From NCBI GenBank assembly GCA_905234305.1, contig CAJOHT010000015.1, positions 1 to 17,136 of the forward strand: a DNA stretch of 17,136 bases, in the 5' to 3' direction. Source of the DNA: an uncultured Ruminococcus sp. (lineage in GTDB: Bacteria; Bacillota; Clostridia; Oscillospirales; Acutalibacteraceae). The position numbers and the translations under genes were made by a program. Below, piece by piece: positions 1-5,627 of the stretch (positions within the stretch are counted from its first letter, which is position 1; each line of letters starts with the position of its first letter). The notes below the pieces were generated by a model. It was given only the letters and a program-made list of their open reading frames with translations. It was not told the origin of the DNA and searched no databases.

Positions 1-2
1 TT

Positions 3-308
3 GCACATGAGTTAGGACATTCTCGTGATCGTTTTTGGGGTCTAATAGATGATGATAAAGATATCTGGTTTATAACTAAAGATGGAGATCCCGTTATTAC
101 AGCTGAGATTTCAGCAACACATACTGAAAACCTCATTAGAAAAGAGCATGGTATTAATCTTAGAACTCATTATGTTTATAATACCCTTAACGAGCCCGAT
201 GAAGGAGAAATTGTTGATTCTAGTGGAAGAAGTCTATACTATGATGTGTCTGGCAAAAGGAGAAGAAATCATATAATAATTAATACTAATGAAAGATATA
301 AATATTAA
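3..308 (+). CDS. C-terminal fragment of an Rhs-type polymorphic toxin with M91-like zinc metallopeptidase domain (5' truncated by window edge)
   Basis: An open frame enters from the left edge and runs 101 codons to TAA at 306-308; its start lies outside the window. It opens with AHELGHSRD, a HExxH zinc-protease signature, and continues with the conserved block AEISATHTENLIRKEHG and LRTHY. From family knowledge, this HELGH plus ATHxENxIRxExGxxLRTHY pattern is the C-terminal M91/NleD-like effector domain found at the end of Rhs-repeat proteins, especially in Bacteroidota. Such tips are delivered toxic enzymes. The Rhs repeats themselves are not visible. The stop overlaps the next ORF by 20 nt, as toxin and immunity genes often do. 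The domain call is fairly firm; its host and delivery route are inference. Confidence 0.7.
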   Translation, partial: AHELGHSRDRFWGLIDDDKDIWFITKDGDPVITAEISATHTENLIRKEHGINLRTHYVYNTLNEPDEGEIVDSSGRSLYYDVSGKRRRNHIIINTNERYKY

Positions 309-666
309 GTCCAAACCAACTATCATACTTTCGATTATTTATGCTTGCATTTTACTCCATATCCCAAATATCATTAATTCGCAAAATATTCTGAAAGAGA
401 GCGGCCCTCATCTTATTAAATCTGATGGCTTATTTGATTTACTTTCTAAGGCAGAAAGATATTCGAAATATGACTACAATGGTTCAAAGAAAAAAAGAAA
501 AGATTATGCATATAACGATGAAATCCGTCGTTATATAATATCTGATTCTTTGGAAAATAAGATTTGGTGTTGTGATACTATATATGTCCTTTCAACATAT
601 TATTCTTATAGTACATATCCTGTCCTATGTACATCGCATTCGACTCTGACACCACCTTTCAAATAG
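289..666 (+). CDS. Small hypothetical protein with N-terminal hydrophobic segment; candidate immunity protein, possibly truncated
   Basis: This 125-residue ORF is not a family I recognise. It begins with a short basic region (K2, K7, K9) and a hydrophobic stretch at about residues 11-30 ending NIINSQ, which fits a signal peptide or membrane anchor. A Lys/Tyr-rich hydrophilic part follows. The ATG lies inside the end of the upstream toxin frame (20 nt overlap) and has no Shine-Dalgarno site, unlike the other genes here. Position directly after a toxin tip suggests an immunity protein, an inference from gene order only. The last ~10 codons may not be native: read on the minus strand, 651-660 holds an AAAGGTGG-like ribosome binding site that would suit the missing V-ATPase gene after ntpK, so the ORF may run across a junction. 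Confidence 0.45.
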   Translation: MKDINIKSKPTIILSIIYACILLHIPNIINSQNILKESGPHLIKSDGLFDLLSKAERYSKYDYNGSKKKRKDYAYNDEIRRYIISDSLENKIWCCDTIYVLSTYYSYSTYPVLCTSHSTLTPPFK

Positions 667-674
667 TACGATAA

Positions 675-1154
675 TTAAATCTTTAAAGCAGGTACTGAGA
701 TTACTACGAGAAGAGATACGATAAATGAAAGTAAAGCGTAAATCTCAACGAGTGTTACGGATACCATCGCTTTGGAAAAGTTTCTGTCGTCCTTAGCGCT
801 CATAGCGATACCTGAAACAGCAGCACGTCCCTGCGCAAAGCCTGAAACCATACCGCCGATACCGATTGCGAGAGAAGCGCCTAAAAATGCGAGTCCCTGC
901 GCGATTGAAGGTACTGCACCGCCTAATACGCCGCAGTTAACAAGAATAAGGAAGCCTACGATAAAGCCGTAAAGTCCCTGCGTACCAGGAAGAAGAGTTA
1001 AAACTAACATCTTACCGAATTTAGAAGAGTCCTCGGAAAGAACTCCCATAGAAGCCTGCGCGGCACCGCCAACGCCCTTAGCTGAACCGAAGCCCGCGAG
1101 CGCTGTCGCGATTGAAGCGCCTACAAGCGCGAAAAACATACCGTTTGTGAACAT
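675..1154 (-). CDS. ntpK: V-type ATP synthase/ATPase subunit K (proteolipid rotor ring)
   Basis: This 159-residue protein is the membrane rotor subunit that binds and carries the coupling ion. It is the duplicated 16-kDa form: two similar hairpins, four transmembrane helices. Helix 2 carries LPGTQGLY (L55, T58, Q59, Y62), helix 3 has FAQG (Q108), and helix 4 has the essential carboxylate in TLVEIYALL (E137). These match the sodium-liganding set known from Enterococcus hirae NtpK (L61, T64, Q65, Y68, Q110, E139), so sodium coupling is likely. A strong AAGGAGG site precedes ATG at 1154, and subunit I ends 1 nt upstream (TAAtATG), implying co-translation. The genes that normally follow (E, C, F, A, B, D) are missing; instead, 8 nt beyond the stop, an unrelated ORF converges. 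Confidence 0.95.
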   Translation of the reverse strand: MFTNGMFFALVGASIATALAGFGSAKGVGGAAQASMGVLSEDSSKFGKMLVLTLLPGTQGLYGFIVGFLILVNCGVLGGAVPSIAQGLAFLGASLAIGIGGMVSGFAQGRAAVSGIAMSAKDDRNFSKAMVSVTLVEIYALLSFIVSLLVVISVPALKI

Positions 1155-1155
1155 A

Positions 1156-1962
1156 TTATTTGTCCTCCTTAATTTTTATGTATTTACTTTTAAGCGAGAA
1201 TGGCTCAAATTCTTCTCCGCCGCCCTCGTAAAATTTACTGAACATTTCAACGTACTGCAATCTCATAGTATGTACATATGAGCCCAGCGCGTTAAGACCA
1301 ATATTAATAGCGTGACCTACAAGCATAATAACGACCATAAATACTGTTCCGACAATTCCTTTACCGAACATCGTCGCAAGCATATTGAATACCTGCGCCA
1401 TAACGCCTGTAGTAAGCCCCAATGCTAAAAGTCTCGAATAACTCAGCAAGTCGCTGATATAACTTGTAACATCATATAATGAAGCAAGTCCTCCTATAAC
1501 CTTGCCGAAGCCTTTTTTATTACGTCCCTGGGTCAGGACAAGTCCTTCCGCGCTTGCTATCGCGATACCCGCTCCGATATAAAGAATCATCGGCGAAGTA
1601 GCCATACCGACCGCTAATACAGCGAATCCGACAAGCATAAGCATCCAAAGTCCTGTGTCAAAAAACGCTCCGCCGTAATCCTTTTGCTTAAGACAAATAT
1701 AGAATTTACAGCCCATTCCGACAAGAATATGAACTAAACCAAATGCTATTGATATAACCATAAGCAATAGCGCGTCTTTTTGCGGGTCAAGTGTAGACCA
1801 AGGTAGTATATCCGCCATTGTAAGATTTGCGTCCGTGAAGTAATTATACAGTACAGCGGGCGCATCTCCGAAAATACTTCCGAAAATAAGTCCCCAGAAA
1901 AATGTGGACACACCGCAATATTGGAACAGTTTTAGATTATTCCTCATTTGAGTATCGGGCAT
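1156..1962 (-). CDS. ntpI: V-type ATPase subunit I, C-terminal membrane part (downstream piece of a frameshifted gene)
   Basis: This 268-residue frame is the membrane domain of the stator subunit I (a-subunit homologue), which forms the ion half-channels against the K ring. It has several transmembrane helices and the family blocks CGVSTFFWGLIFGSIFGD and SYLLSYSRLLALGL-like DLLSYSRLLALGL, the latter with the essential arginine. It starts inside the last 19 nt of the N-terminal piece in another frame. The ATG at 1962 has no Shine-Dalgarno site, and residues just after it (MPDTQMRNNLKLF) align to the middle of intact subunit I, so it is not an independent gene start. Together the two pieces total about 650 residues, the usual size. 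About 6-8 residues after GYGLLMVI appear to be missing, consistent with a 3k+1 nt deletion of roughly 19-22 nt. Confidence 0.9.
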   Translation of the reverse strand: MPDTQMRNNLKLFQYCGVSTFFWGLIFGSIFGDAPAVLYNYFTDANLTMADILPWSTLDPQKDALLLMVISIAFGLVHILVGMGCKFYICLKQKDYGGAFFDTGLWMLMLVGFAVLAVGMATSPMILYIGAGIAIASAEGLVLTQGRNKKGFGKVIGGLASLYDVTSYISDLLSYSRLLALGLTTGVMAQVFNMLATMFGKGIVGTVFMVVIMLVGHAINIGLNALGSYVHTMRLQYVEMFSKFYEGGGEEFEPFSLKSKYIKIKEDK

Positions 1963-3116
1963 GAATATTTAATAACCATCAAAAGTCCGTATCCCGCGTC
2001 AGAGAACATCATTCCGAAGAAGAAGTAGAAGAAGAAGGAAAGCAGCGGGGTAGGGTCTATGTCAGCGTGAGACGGAGCTGCGTACATTGTAAGAATACCT
2101 TGAGCAGGTGCTGCAAATCTGTTGTTTTTCAGCTTAACTGGTGCGTCATCCTCAGCGTCTTCCGTTTCAATATAACAGGTAGACACTCTTTCACAAAGAC
2201 TAATCAGCCGCTCTAAGTCGCATTCGGGTATGTATCCGTTTATAACAAAAACGTGCTTGGTATGCTCAAGCTCATTAATAACATTGTATTTATCCGCCCT
2301 GATTCGGAAATAATCCTGAGTGACCTTTATATCCTCACGGTATTCGGAAAGAGCTATAATCTCATTTTTAGCGTTTTCGCTTTCATTAAGCAATTCTTCG
2401 CTTTTTTTTCTTAAACGCTCTGCTTTAACCGCGGGTGTATGAGTAGTCGGAGTCATTGGTCTTGCAAATCCGAGGTTTCTAAGTACATCCTCAGCCATGA
2501 TTTTTTGACTTATAGGAGCGAATAGAACTATACATGTCAGTTTATCCTCAGTGTGCTGGATTTCAAACTCAAACTCAAGTTTTGGATTTTCATTAGCTAT
2601 AACGTCAGATAATTCATTTTCATTGTATTTACTTGGTAATGTACCGATAAATACCGCTGTAGAGTTTGTATCTTCTGTGTTAATAGGAATATCGAGCTTT
2701 TGCCATATCTCAAGCTGAGAGAGAGAAGTGCCTATTCTGATTTGTTCTGCAGAGTTATCAATAATTCTTTTATTTAAATCATTGATTTTTCTGCAAATCT
2801 CTATTACTTCTCCCGATTTAGAAGCAATGACTCCTATTTCATCGGGGTCAACTTCCTTTCTGCCTGCAAAAGAAGAAAGAAGTCCCTTTTTTTCTCTTGC
2901 GTAATCGTCTAGGATTTTTAAGGTGTTTTCACATAAAACAGCGTTTCTCTCAAAAATTTGCATCTGAGATGTAACGTTAACCTTTGAAAACCCCTTTTCG
3001 CTTTTATCAACTTTTTTTATTTGAATAAGCGAACTGTCCTGAATATGTTCAAGAAGACGTTTCCTGTCTTCACGAAGAGCGACGATACGCACTTTTTTCA
3101 TTTTTAATTTTGCCAA
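1944..3116 (-). CDS. ntpI: V-type ATPase subunit I, N-terminal cytoplasmic part (upstream piece of a frameshifted gene)
   Basis: This 390-residue frame holds the cytoplasmic, largely coiled-coil half of subunit I, which joins the peripheral stalks to the membrane. It begins AKLKMKKVRIVAL, as is typical, and ends in the first membrane segment FFFYFFFGMMFSDAGYGLLMVI. It then leaves the family alignment (KYSCPILK) and stops. The start is taken as TTG at 3116 with GGTGA about 8 nt upstream; the ATG at 3101 has no such site and would cut off conserved residues. The continuation is in another frame at 1962-1156. No slippery site or downstream signal suggests programmed frameshifting, so a small deletion in the strain or in the assembly is more likely. 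As written, no complete subunit I would be made. Confidence 0.9.
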   Translation of the reverse strand: MAKLKMKKVRIVALREDRKRLLEHIQDSSLIQIKKVDKSEKGFSKVNVTSQMQIFERNAVLCENTLKILDDYAREKKGLLSSFAGRKEVDPDEIGVIASKSGEVIEICRKINDLNKRIIDNSAEQIRIGTSLSQLEIWQKLDIPINTEDTNSTAVFIGTLPSKYNENELSDVIANENPKLEFEFEIQHTEDKLTCIVLFAPISQKIMAEDVLRNLGFARPMTPTTHTPAVKAERLRKKSEELLNESENAKNEIIALSEYREDIKVTQDYFRIRADKYNVINELEHTKHVFVINGYIPECDLERLISLCERVSTCYIETEDAEDDAPVKLKNNRFAAPAQGILTMYAAPSHADIDPTPLLSFFFYFFFGMMFSDAGYGLLMVIKYSCPILK

Positions 3117-3153
3117 TCAGTATCACCACACTTTATATGCTTTTTTAAAACAA

Positions 3154-3465
3154 TCACTGTAACAAAGCGTCAACCGATTTTTTTATAACGTCGGGTCTGT
3201 TTCTTTCGGCAGAAGCTGAAATCATCGAGCATTTACCACGAGCAGCGTCCTTAGCTTTATTAAAAGCGTTCTCAGCGTCTTTTTCAGCATCAATAAATTT
3301 TGCTTCAGCTTCAGCTTCAGCATCATCCTCAGCTTTTTTTATAAGCTCTGCCGCTTTTTCTTTCGCGCTTTCTATTCTCTCTTCAGCTTCATTTTGAGCG
3401 TCTTTTTCACGCACTTTACATTCTTCCTCAGCGTTATAAATAGCGTCTAAAATTTCTTTAGCCAT
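3154..3465 (-). CDS. V-type ATPase peripheral stalk coiled-coil subunit (AhaH/NtpF-like)
   Basis: This 103-residue protein is almost entirely Ala/Glu/Lys-rich heptad coiled coil, with runs such as AEERIESAKEKAAELIKKAE and AEAEAEAKF. This is the profile of the small peripheral-stalk subunit (AhaH in archaea, NtpF in Enterococcus), which pairs with subunit E to hold the catalytic head still. It is the first gene of the V-ATPase operon, 37 nt before subunit I, with GAGGGAT upstream of ATG at 3465 and a promoter at 3530-3558. Its partner E is not in the window because the operon breaks off after K. Sequence alone gives little residue-level signature, so the call rests on composition, size and position. 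Confidence 0.85.
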   Translation of the reverse strand: MAKEILDAIYNAEEECKVREKDAQNEAEERIESAKEKAAELIKKAEDDAEAEAEAKFIDAEKDAENAFNKAKDAARGKCSMISASAERNRPDVIKKSVDALLQ

Positions 3466-3529
3466 AAGCTATCCCTCTTAAAATATATTTTTAAGCATTT
3501 ACAGTTGCGTTTTTTTAGCAACTTATATT

Positions 3530-3558
3530 AATATACCATATTTTAAACAATTAATCAA
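3530..3558 (-). promoter_or_regulatory. Sigma-A promoter of the V-ATPase operon
   Basis: On the minus strand TTGATT (3558-3553) is followed after exactly 17 nt by TATATT (3535-3530). The expected start site is near 3523, giving a leader of about 57 nt. That leader includes a short AGTTGC/GCAACT hairpin around 3502-3523 and the ribosome binding site of the stalk gene. Confidence 0.7.
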
Positions 3559-3591
3559 CAAAAAATGGGATAAAAAATTAGGCAAATAAAG

Positions 3592-3762
3592 AGTTTTGCT
3601 ATATTAAAAAGCAGGATTCCGTTTGATATATTGCTTATAAAAGCGGAGACGGCAAGTAGTTCATTGATGCGAGAACTTCAATCTCGAATCTTGGGACGTG
3701 TTACATAGCAAAAACATTTATAAACGCAACGGGCTAAAAACAGTCCACGGGACTGTTTTTTT
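3592..3762 (+). ncRNA. Possible structured small RNA of unknown family
   Basis: No ORF of note lies here on the plus strand. TTTTGCTAT near 3594-3602 is complementary to ATAGCAAAA near 3706-3714, a 9-bp long-range closing stem around ~100 nt. Inside is a CGAGA/TCTCG hairpin at about 3675-3691. A GC-rich hairpin followed by seven T residues comes directly after (3741-3762). A closed long-range stem plus a plus-strand terminator, with no gene to terminate, suggests a short transcript of about 170 nt. It does not match SRP RNA, tmRNA, RNase P or a riboswitch that I can recognise. No convincing promoter is seen upstream, so this remains a candidate. Confidence 0.35.
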
Positions 3763-3769
3763 AACGCCC
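3731..3769 (+). terminator. Rho-independent terminator, probably bidirectional
   Basis: AAAAACAGTCC (3736-3746), loop ACG, then GGACTG plus seven T (3750-3762), flanked by pairing GGGC (3731-3734) and GCCC (3766-3769). The U-tract is longer on the plus strand, fitting the candidate RNA at 3592. On the minus strand it has five T and could also end the tRNA-Ser transcript. Confidence 0.7.
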
Positions 3770-3797
3770 TTTCGAATCTCGCCATAATACTATATAG

Positions 3798-3833
3798 ATT
3801 TAGGGAGCAATACAAATGTACTGCTCCCTAAAT
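3798..3833 (-). other. 16-bp inverted repeat 3' of tRNA-Ser
   Basis: Arms 3798-3813 and 3818-3833 (core TTTAGGGAGCA / TGCTCCCTAAA) pair over 16 positions with a single G-U/mismatch and a 4-nt loop. It sits 4 nt past the encoded CCA of the tRNA. There is no clear U-tract, so it may be a processing or stability hairpin rather than the terminator itself. Confidence 0.5.
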
Positions 3834-3836
3834 AAA

Positions 3837-3925
3837 TGGCGGAGACGGCGAGATTCGAACTCGCGGGGGATTGCTCCCTAACTGATTTCGAGTCAGCCCC
3901 GTTATGACCACTTCGATACGTCTCC
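3837..3925 (-). tRNA. tRNA-Ser, anticodon CGA, with encoded CCA
   Basis: On the minus strand the acceptor arm GGAGACG (from 3925) pairs with CGTCTCC (to 3841), followed by discriminator G and CCA (3840-3837). The anticodon stem GCTGA/TCAGT encloses loop CTCGAAA, giving anticodon CGA, which reads UCG serine codons. A long variable arm of class II type (GGGAG...CCCCC region) precedes the T arm GCGAG-TTCGAAT-CTCGC. All parts of a class II serine tRNA are present. Confidence 0.95.
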
Positions 3926-3943
3926 GTGTTTATTACCATATTG

Positions 3944-3972
3944 ATTTTACTTGTAAATTAAAGATTTGTCAA
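3944..3972 (-). promoter_or_regulatory. Sigma-A promoter of tRNA-Ser
   Basis: On the minus strand consensus TTGACA (3972-3967) and TAAAAT (3949-3944) are 17 nt apart. The start site would fall near 3937, about 12 nt before the mature tRNA 5' end. Confidence 0.8.
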
Positions 3973-4011
3973 GTCGAAATTTTACGCATATTATAAAAAT
4001 GATACAATTAA

Positions 4012-4046
4012 GAGAAAAATAGCGGGTAATCCCAAAGGATTACCCG
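4012..4046 (-). terminator. Rho-independent terminator of the STAS gene
   Basis: CGGGTAATCC (4046-4037 on the minus strand) pairs perfectly with GGATTACCCG (4032-4023) around a 4-nt loop. It is followed on the minus strand by CTATTTTTCTCT. It lies 22 nt after the STAS stop codon. Confidence 0.85.
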
Positions 4047-4067
4047 ACAATTCCAAATTTTAAATCC

Positions 4068-4349
4068 TCAACTGCGTTCAGGGTTATAAACCTTACCGCC
4101 TTTAGTTTCAATGGTAAAGACTCTCCTGAATCCCGTTACCATTAATACATCCTCAACGCCGTAGTCGACGTTAATCAGTTTAATATAGCCGCCGTTTGCA
4201 GCTAATTTTTTATGTGTTGCGAGTAAAACTCTAAGTCCTGCTGACGAAACGTATGATATTTTATCCATATCAAAAACAACGTATTCAATTCCATCAAGCT
4301 CTTTTTTTAAGAATTCCTCAAGCTGCATTGAAGCCATTGTATCAAGCAT
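4068..4349 (-). CDS. STAS-domain anti-anti-sigma factor-like protein with damaged 5' end
   Basis: STAS proteins relieve anti-sigma factors or act in partner-switching. The core SYVSSAGLRVLLATHKKL contains the conserved phosphorylatable serine region (SSAGLR) typical of SpoIIAA/RsbV-like proteins. The open frame from ATG 4349 is 93 residues and lacks the first beta strand. In the same frame upstream lie codons for NGTELTLSLDG, a proper STAS N-terminus, reaching back to ATG at 4421, which has a good AGGAG site (about 4427-4434). But codon 4 of that reading is TAA (4412-4410), next to a perfect 19-nt tandem repeat. So the normal start is blocked; the 4349 ATG has only a weak upstream GACGGA. Single gene with its own promoter and terminator. 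Function is plausible only if the lesion is an error or the short form folds. Confidence 0.75.
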   Translation of the reverse strand: MLDTMASMQLEEFLKKELDGIEYVVFDMDKISYVSSAGLRVLLATHKKLAANGGYIKLINVDYGVEDVLMVTGFRRVFTIETKGGKVYNPERS

Positions 4350-4375
4350 TCCGTCAAGAGAAAGTGTTAATTCGG

Positions 4376-4413
4376 TTCCGTTTTTTGTTTTTAATTCCGT
4401 TTTTTGTTTTTAA
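4376..4413 (-). repeat. Perfect 19-nt tandem duplication in the STAS gene 5' end
   Basis: Copies at 4376-4394 and 4395-4413 are identical (unit TTCCG, T6, G, T5, AA on the plus strand). 19 is not a multiple of 3, so the two copies are read in different frames. The STAS-like frame is the one through the copy nearer the gene body. Confidence 0.85.
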
Positions 4414-4457
4414 ATATCCATATCTTTATCTCCTAAATCAAAAATATATTTTTATTA

Positions 4458-4486
4458 ATTATATCATACAGGTATAACAATTTCAA
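4458..4486 (-). promoter_or_regulatory. Sigma-A promoter of the STAS gene
   Basis: On the minus strand TTGAAA (4486-4481) and a perfect TATAAT (4463-4458) are 17 nt apart. The expected start near 4451 gives a 30-nt leader before the AGGAG site and the ATG at 4421. This confirms 4421, not 4349, as the intended start region. Confidence 0.8.
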
Positions 4487-4516
4487 CAGCGTTTGTAATA
4501 AAAATCAGATTATTTT

Positions 4517-4546
4517 ATAAACATACTTTATTATATGCATATTATA
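4517..4546 (+). promoter_or_regulatory. Possible mother-cell sigma (SigE/SigK-type) promoter for cwlJ
   Basis: ATA at 4517-4519, an 18-nt gap, then CATATTATA at 4538-4546, which fits the CATANNNTA -10 element shared by SigE and SigK. It lies about 24 nt before the cwlJ ATG. Bacillus subtilis cwlJ-gerQ is mother-cell transcribed, so the match makes sense, but the motifs are short and the region is AT-rich. Confidence 0.4.
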
Positions 4547-4569
4547 AAAAAGACACAGGTGGTGGTAAT

Positions 4570-5001
4570 ATGTCATATTCAAACAGAGAGCTTTTAGCCC
4601 GATTGATACAATGCGAAGCAGGTGCAGAAGGGGATGAGGGGATGCGGGCGGTAGCGTCTGTCGTAATGAACAGGGTATACGTTCCGTACGGAGAGTTCTC
4701 CCGCGTTTCCAACGGAGGAGATGTAAGAGCTATTATCTTACAAAAAGGGCAATTTACTTGTACAAGGACTCAAAATAACCGACAAAACATATATAATATG
4801 AACCCTACAGATATCCATTATGAAATAGCAGACTGGGCATTAGCGGGTAACACTTCAGCGTCAGTAGGTAATTCGTTATTCTTCTTTAATCCTTATAAGG
4901 ACAATTGCCCTAATTTTTTTCCGTCGAAGGTTGGCATTATTTATAATAAAGTCGGTAAACATTGTTTTTATGCCCCTACAGAGGCTTATAAAGATACTTA
5001 A
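4570..5001 (+). CDS. cwlJ: Spore cortex-lytic enzyme CwlJ (SleB/CwlJ hydrolase family)
   Basis: CwlJ cleaves cortex peptidoglycan during germination. The 143-residue length, with no signal peptide and no peptidoglycan-binding repeat, matches CwlJ (142 residues in B. subtilis) rather than the longer, secreted SleB. The start RLIQCEAGAEGDEGMRAVASVVMNRV contains the likely catalytic glutamate E16. The C-terminus FFFNPYKDNCP and KHCFYAPT are typical of the family. The ribosome binding site is AGGTGG at 4557-4562. It is followed after 11 nt by a GerQ-like coat gene. In B. subtilis cwlJ and gerQ form an operon and GerQ is needed to place CwlJ in the coat, so the pair supports both assignments. Confidence 0.88.
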   Translation: MSYSNRELLARLIQCEAGAEGDEGMRAVASVVMNRVYVPYGEFSRVSNGGDVRAIILQKGQFTCTRTQNNRQNIYNMNPTDIHYEIADWALAGNTSASVGNSLFFFNPYKDNCPNFFPSKVGIIYNKVGKHCFYAPTEAYKDT

Positions 5002-5012
5002 CGGAGGTAATT

Positions 5013-5627
5013 ATGACAAATCACGATGAACATAATAGCGCAAACGATTATAACAGTATAGATCTTAATGAACTCTACAATCTTAACAGGTGTCTCGGCG
5101 GCAACTGCGTAAGCAACGTAATCTCAAATCAGGTTCCTGTTCCTACGTTAGAAGAGCTTGCCGCTGACAGAGTTCCTAATCCTGACCGAAACCAAGCCTT
5201 ACAGACGGCTGTTAATGAAACGGCATTCAAAGATTCCAGTCCTATTCTTGGAAATCCGTTGCAAATGTATCAACCAATCACTAAATCTGAGAGTGAAAAA
5301 TATCCTACTCCAGCGATTATAAACGAAGAAATAAAAGATAATGATATAGATACTCCCAATAATCTCGGAAACGGTATTACAGCCGCCGATTTATTTGTTC
5401 CTTACGAGGTTACGAGAGAAAGCCTGCAATATCTTAACGGGTTTATTCGTACTCAAATAGGCAGACGTGTGACAATTGATTTTCTAATCGGCAGTGATAA
5501 TTTAACATCAAAAACAGGCTATCTTTTAGCCGTTGCTCAAAATTACTTGCTTTTAAACGAGCTTGATACCAACGACGTGACAGCCTGCGATTTATATACT
5601 ATAAAATTCATCAGATTTTATTATTAA
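5013..5627 (+). CDS. GerQ-like spore coat protein
   Basis: This 204-residue protein has a variable, Asn/Pro-rich N-terminus (residues 1-130) with cysteines at 27 and 32. A compact C-terminal domain follows (about 134-204: YLNGFIRTQIGRRVTIDFLIG, then RTG-like SKTGYLL, then DVTACDLYTIKFIRFYY). This resembles the clostridial spore-coat domain placed with GerQ. The strongest clue is position: directly after cwlJ with a GGAGG site at 5003-5007, as in the Bacillus cwlJ-gerQ operon. GerQ anchors CwlJ in the coat and is itself crosslinked there. Similarity to Bacillus GerQ itself is modest, so I leave the symbol blank. Its stop overlaps that of convergent hemW in the palindrome TTAA. Confidence 0.65.
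   Translation: MTNHDEHNSANDYNSIDLNELYNLNRCLGGNCVSNVISNQVPVPTLEELAADRVPNPDRNQALQTAVNETAFKDSSPILGNPLQMYQPITKSESEKYPTPAIINEEIKDNDIDTPNNLGNGITAADLFVPYEVTRESLQYLNGFIRTQIGRRVTIDFLIGSDNLTSKTGYLLAVAQNYLLLNELDTNDVTACDLYTIKFIRFYY

Noticed and set aside
82..276. 64-residue plus-strand ORF
   Set aside because: It is an out-of-frame shadow inside the toxin tail frame 3-308, which has clear family motifs.
1944..1962. Programmed frameshifting in subunit I
   Set aside because: No slippery heptamer, internal Shine-Dalgarno or pseudoknot is evident, and residues are missing, which fits a deletion instead.
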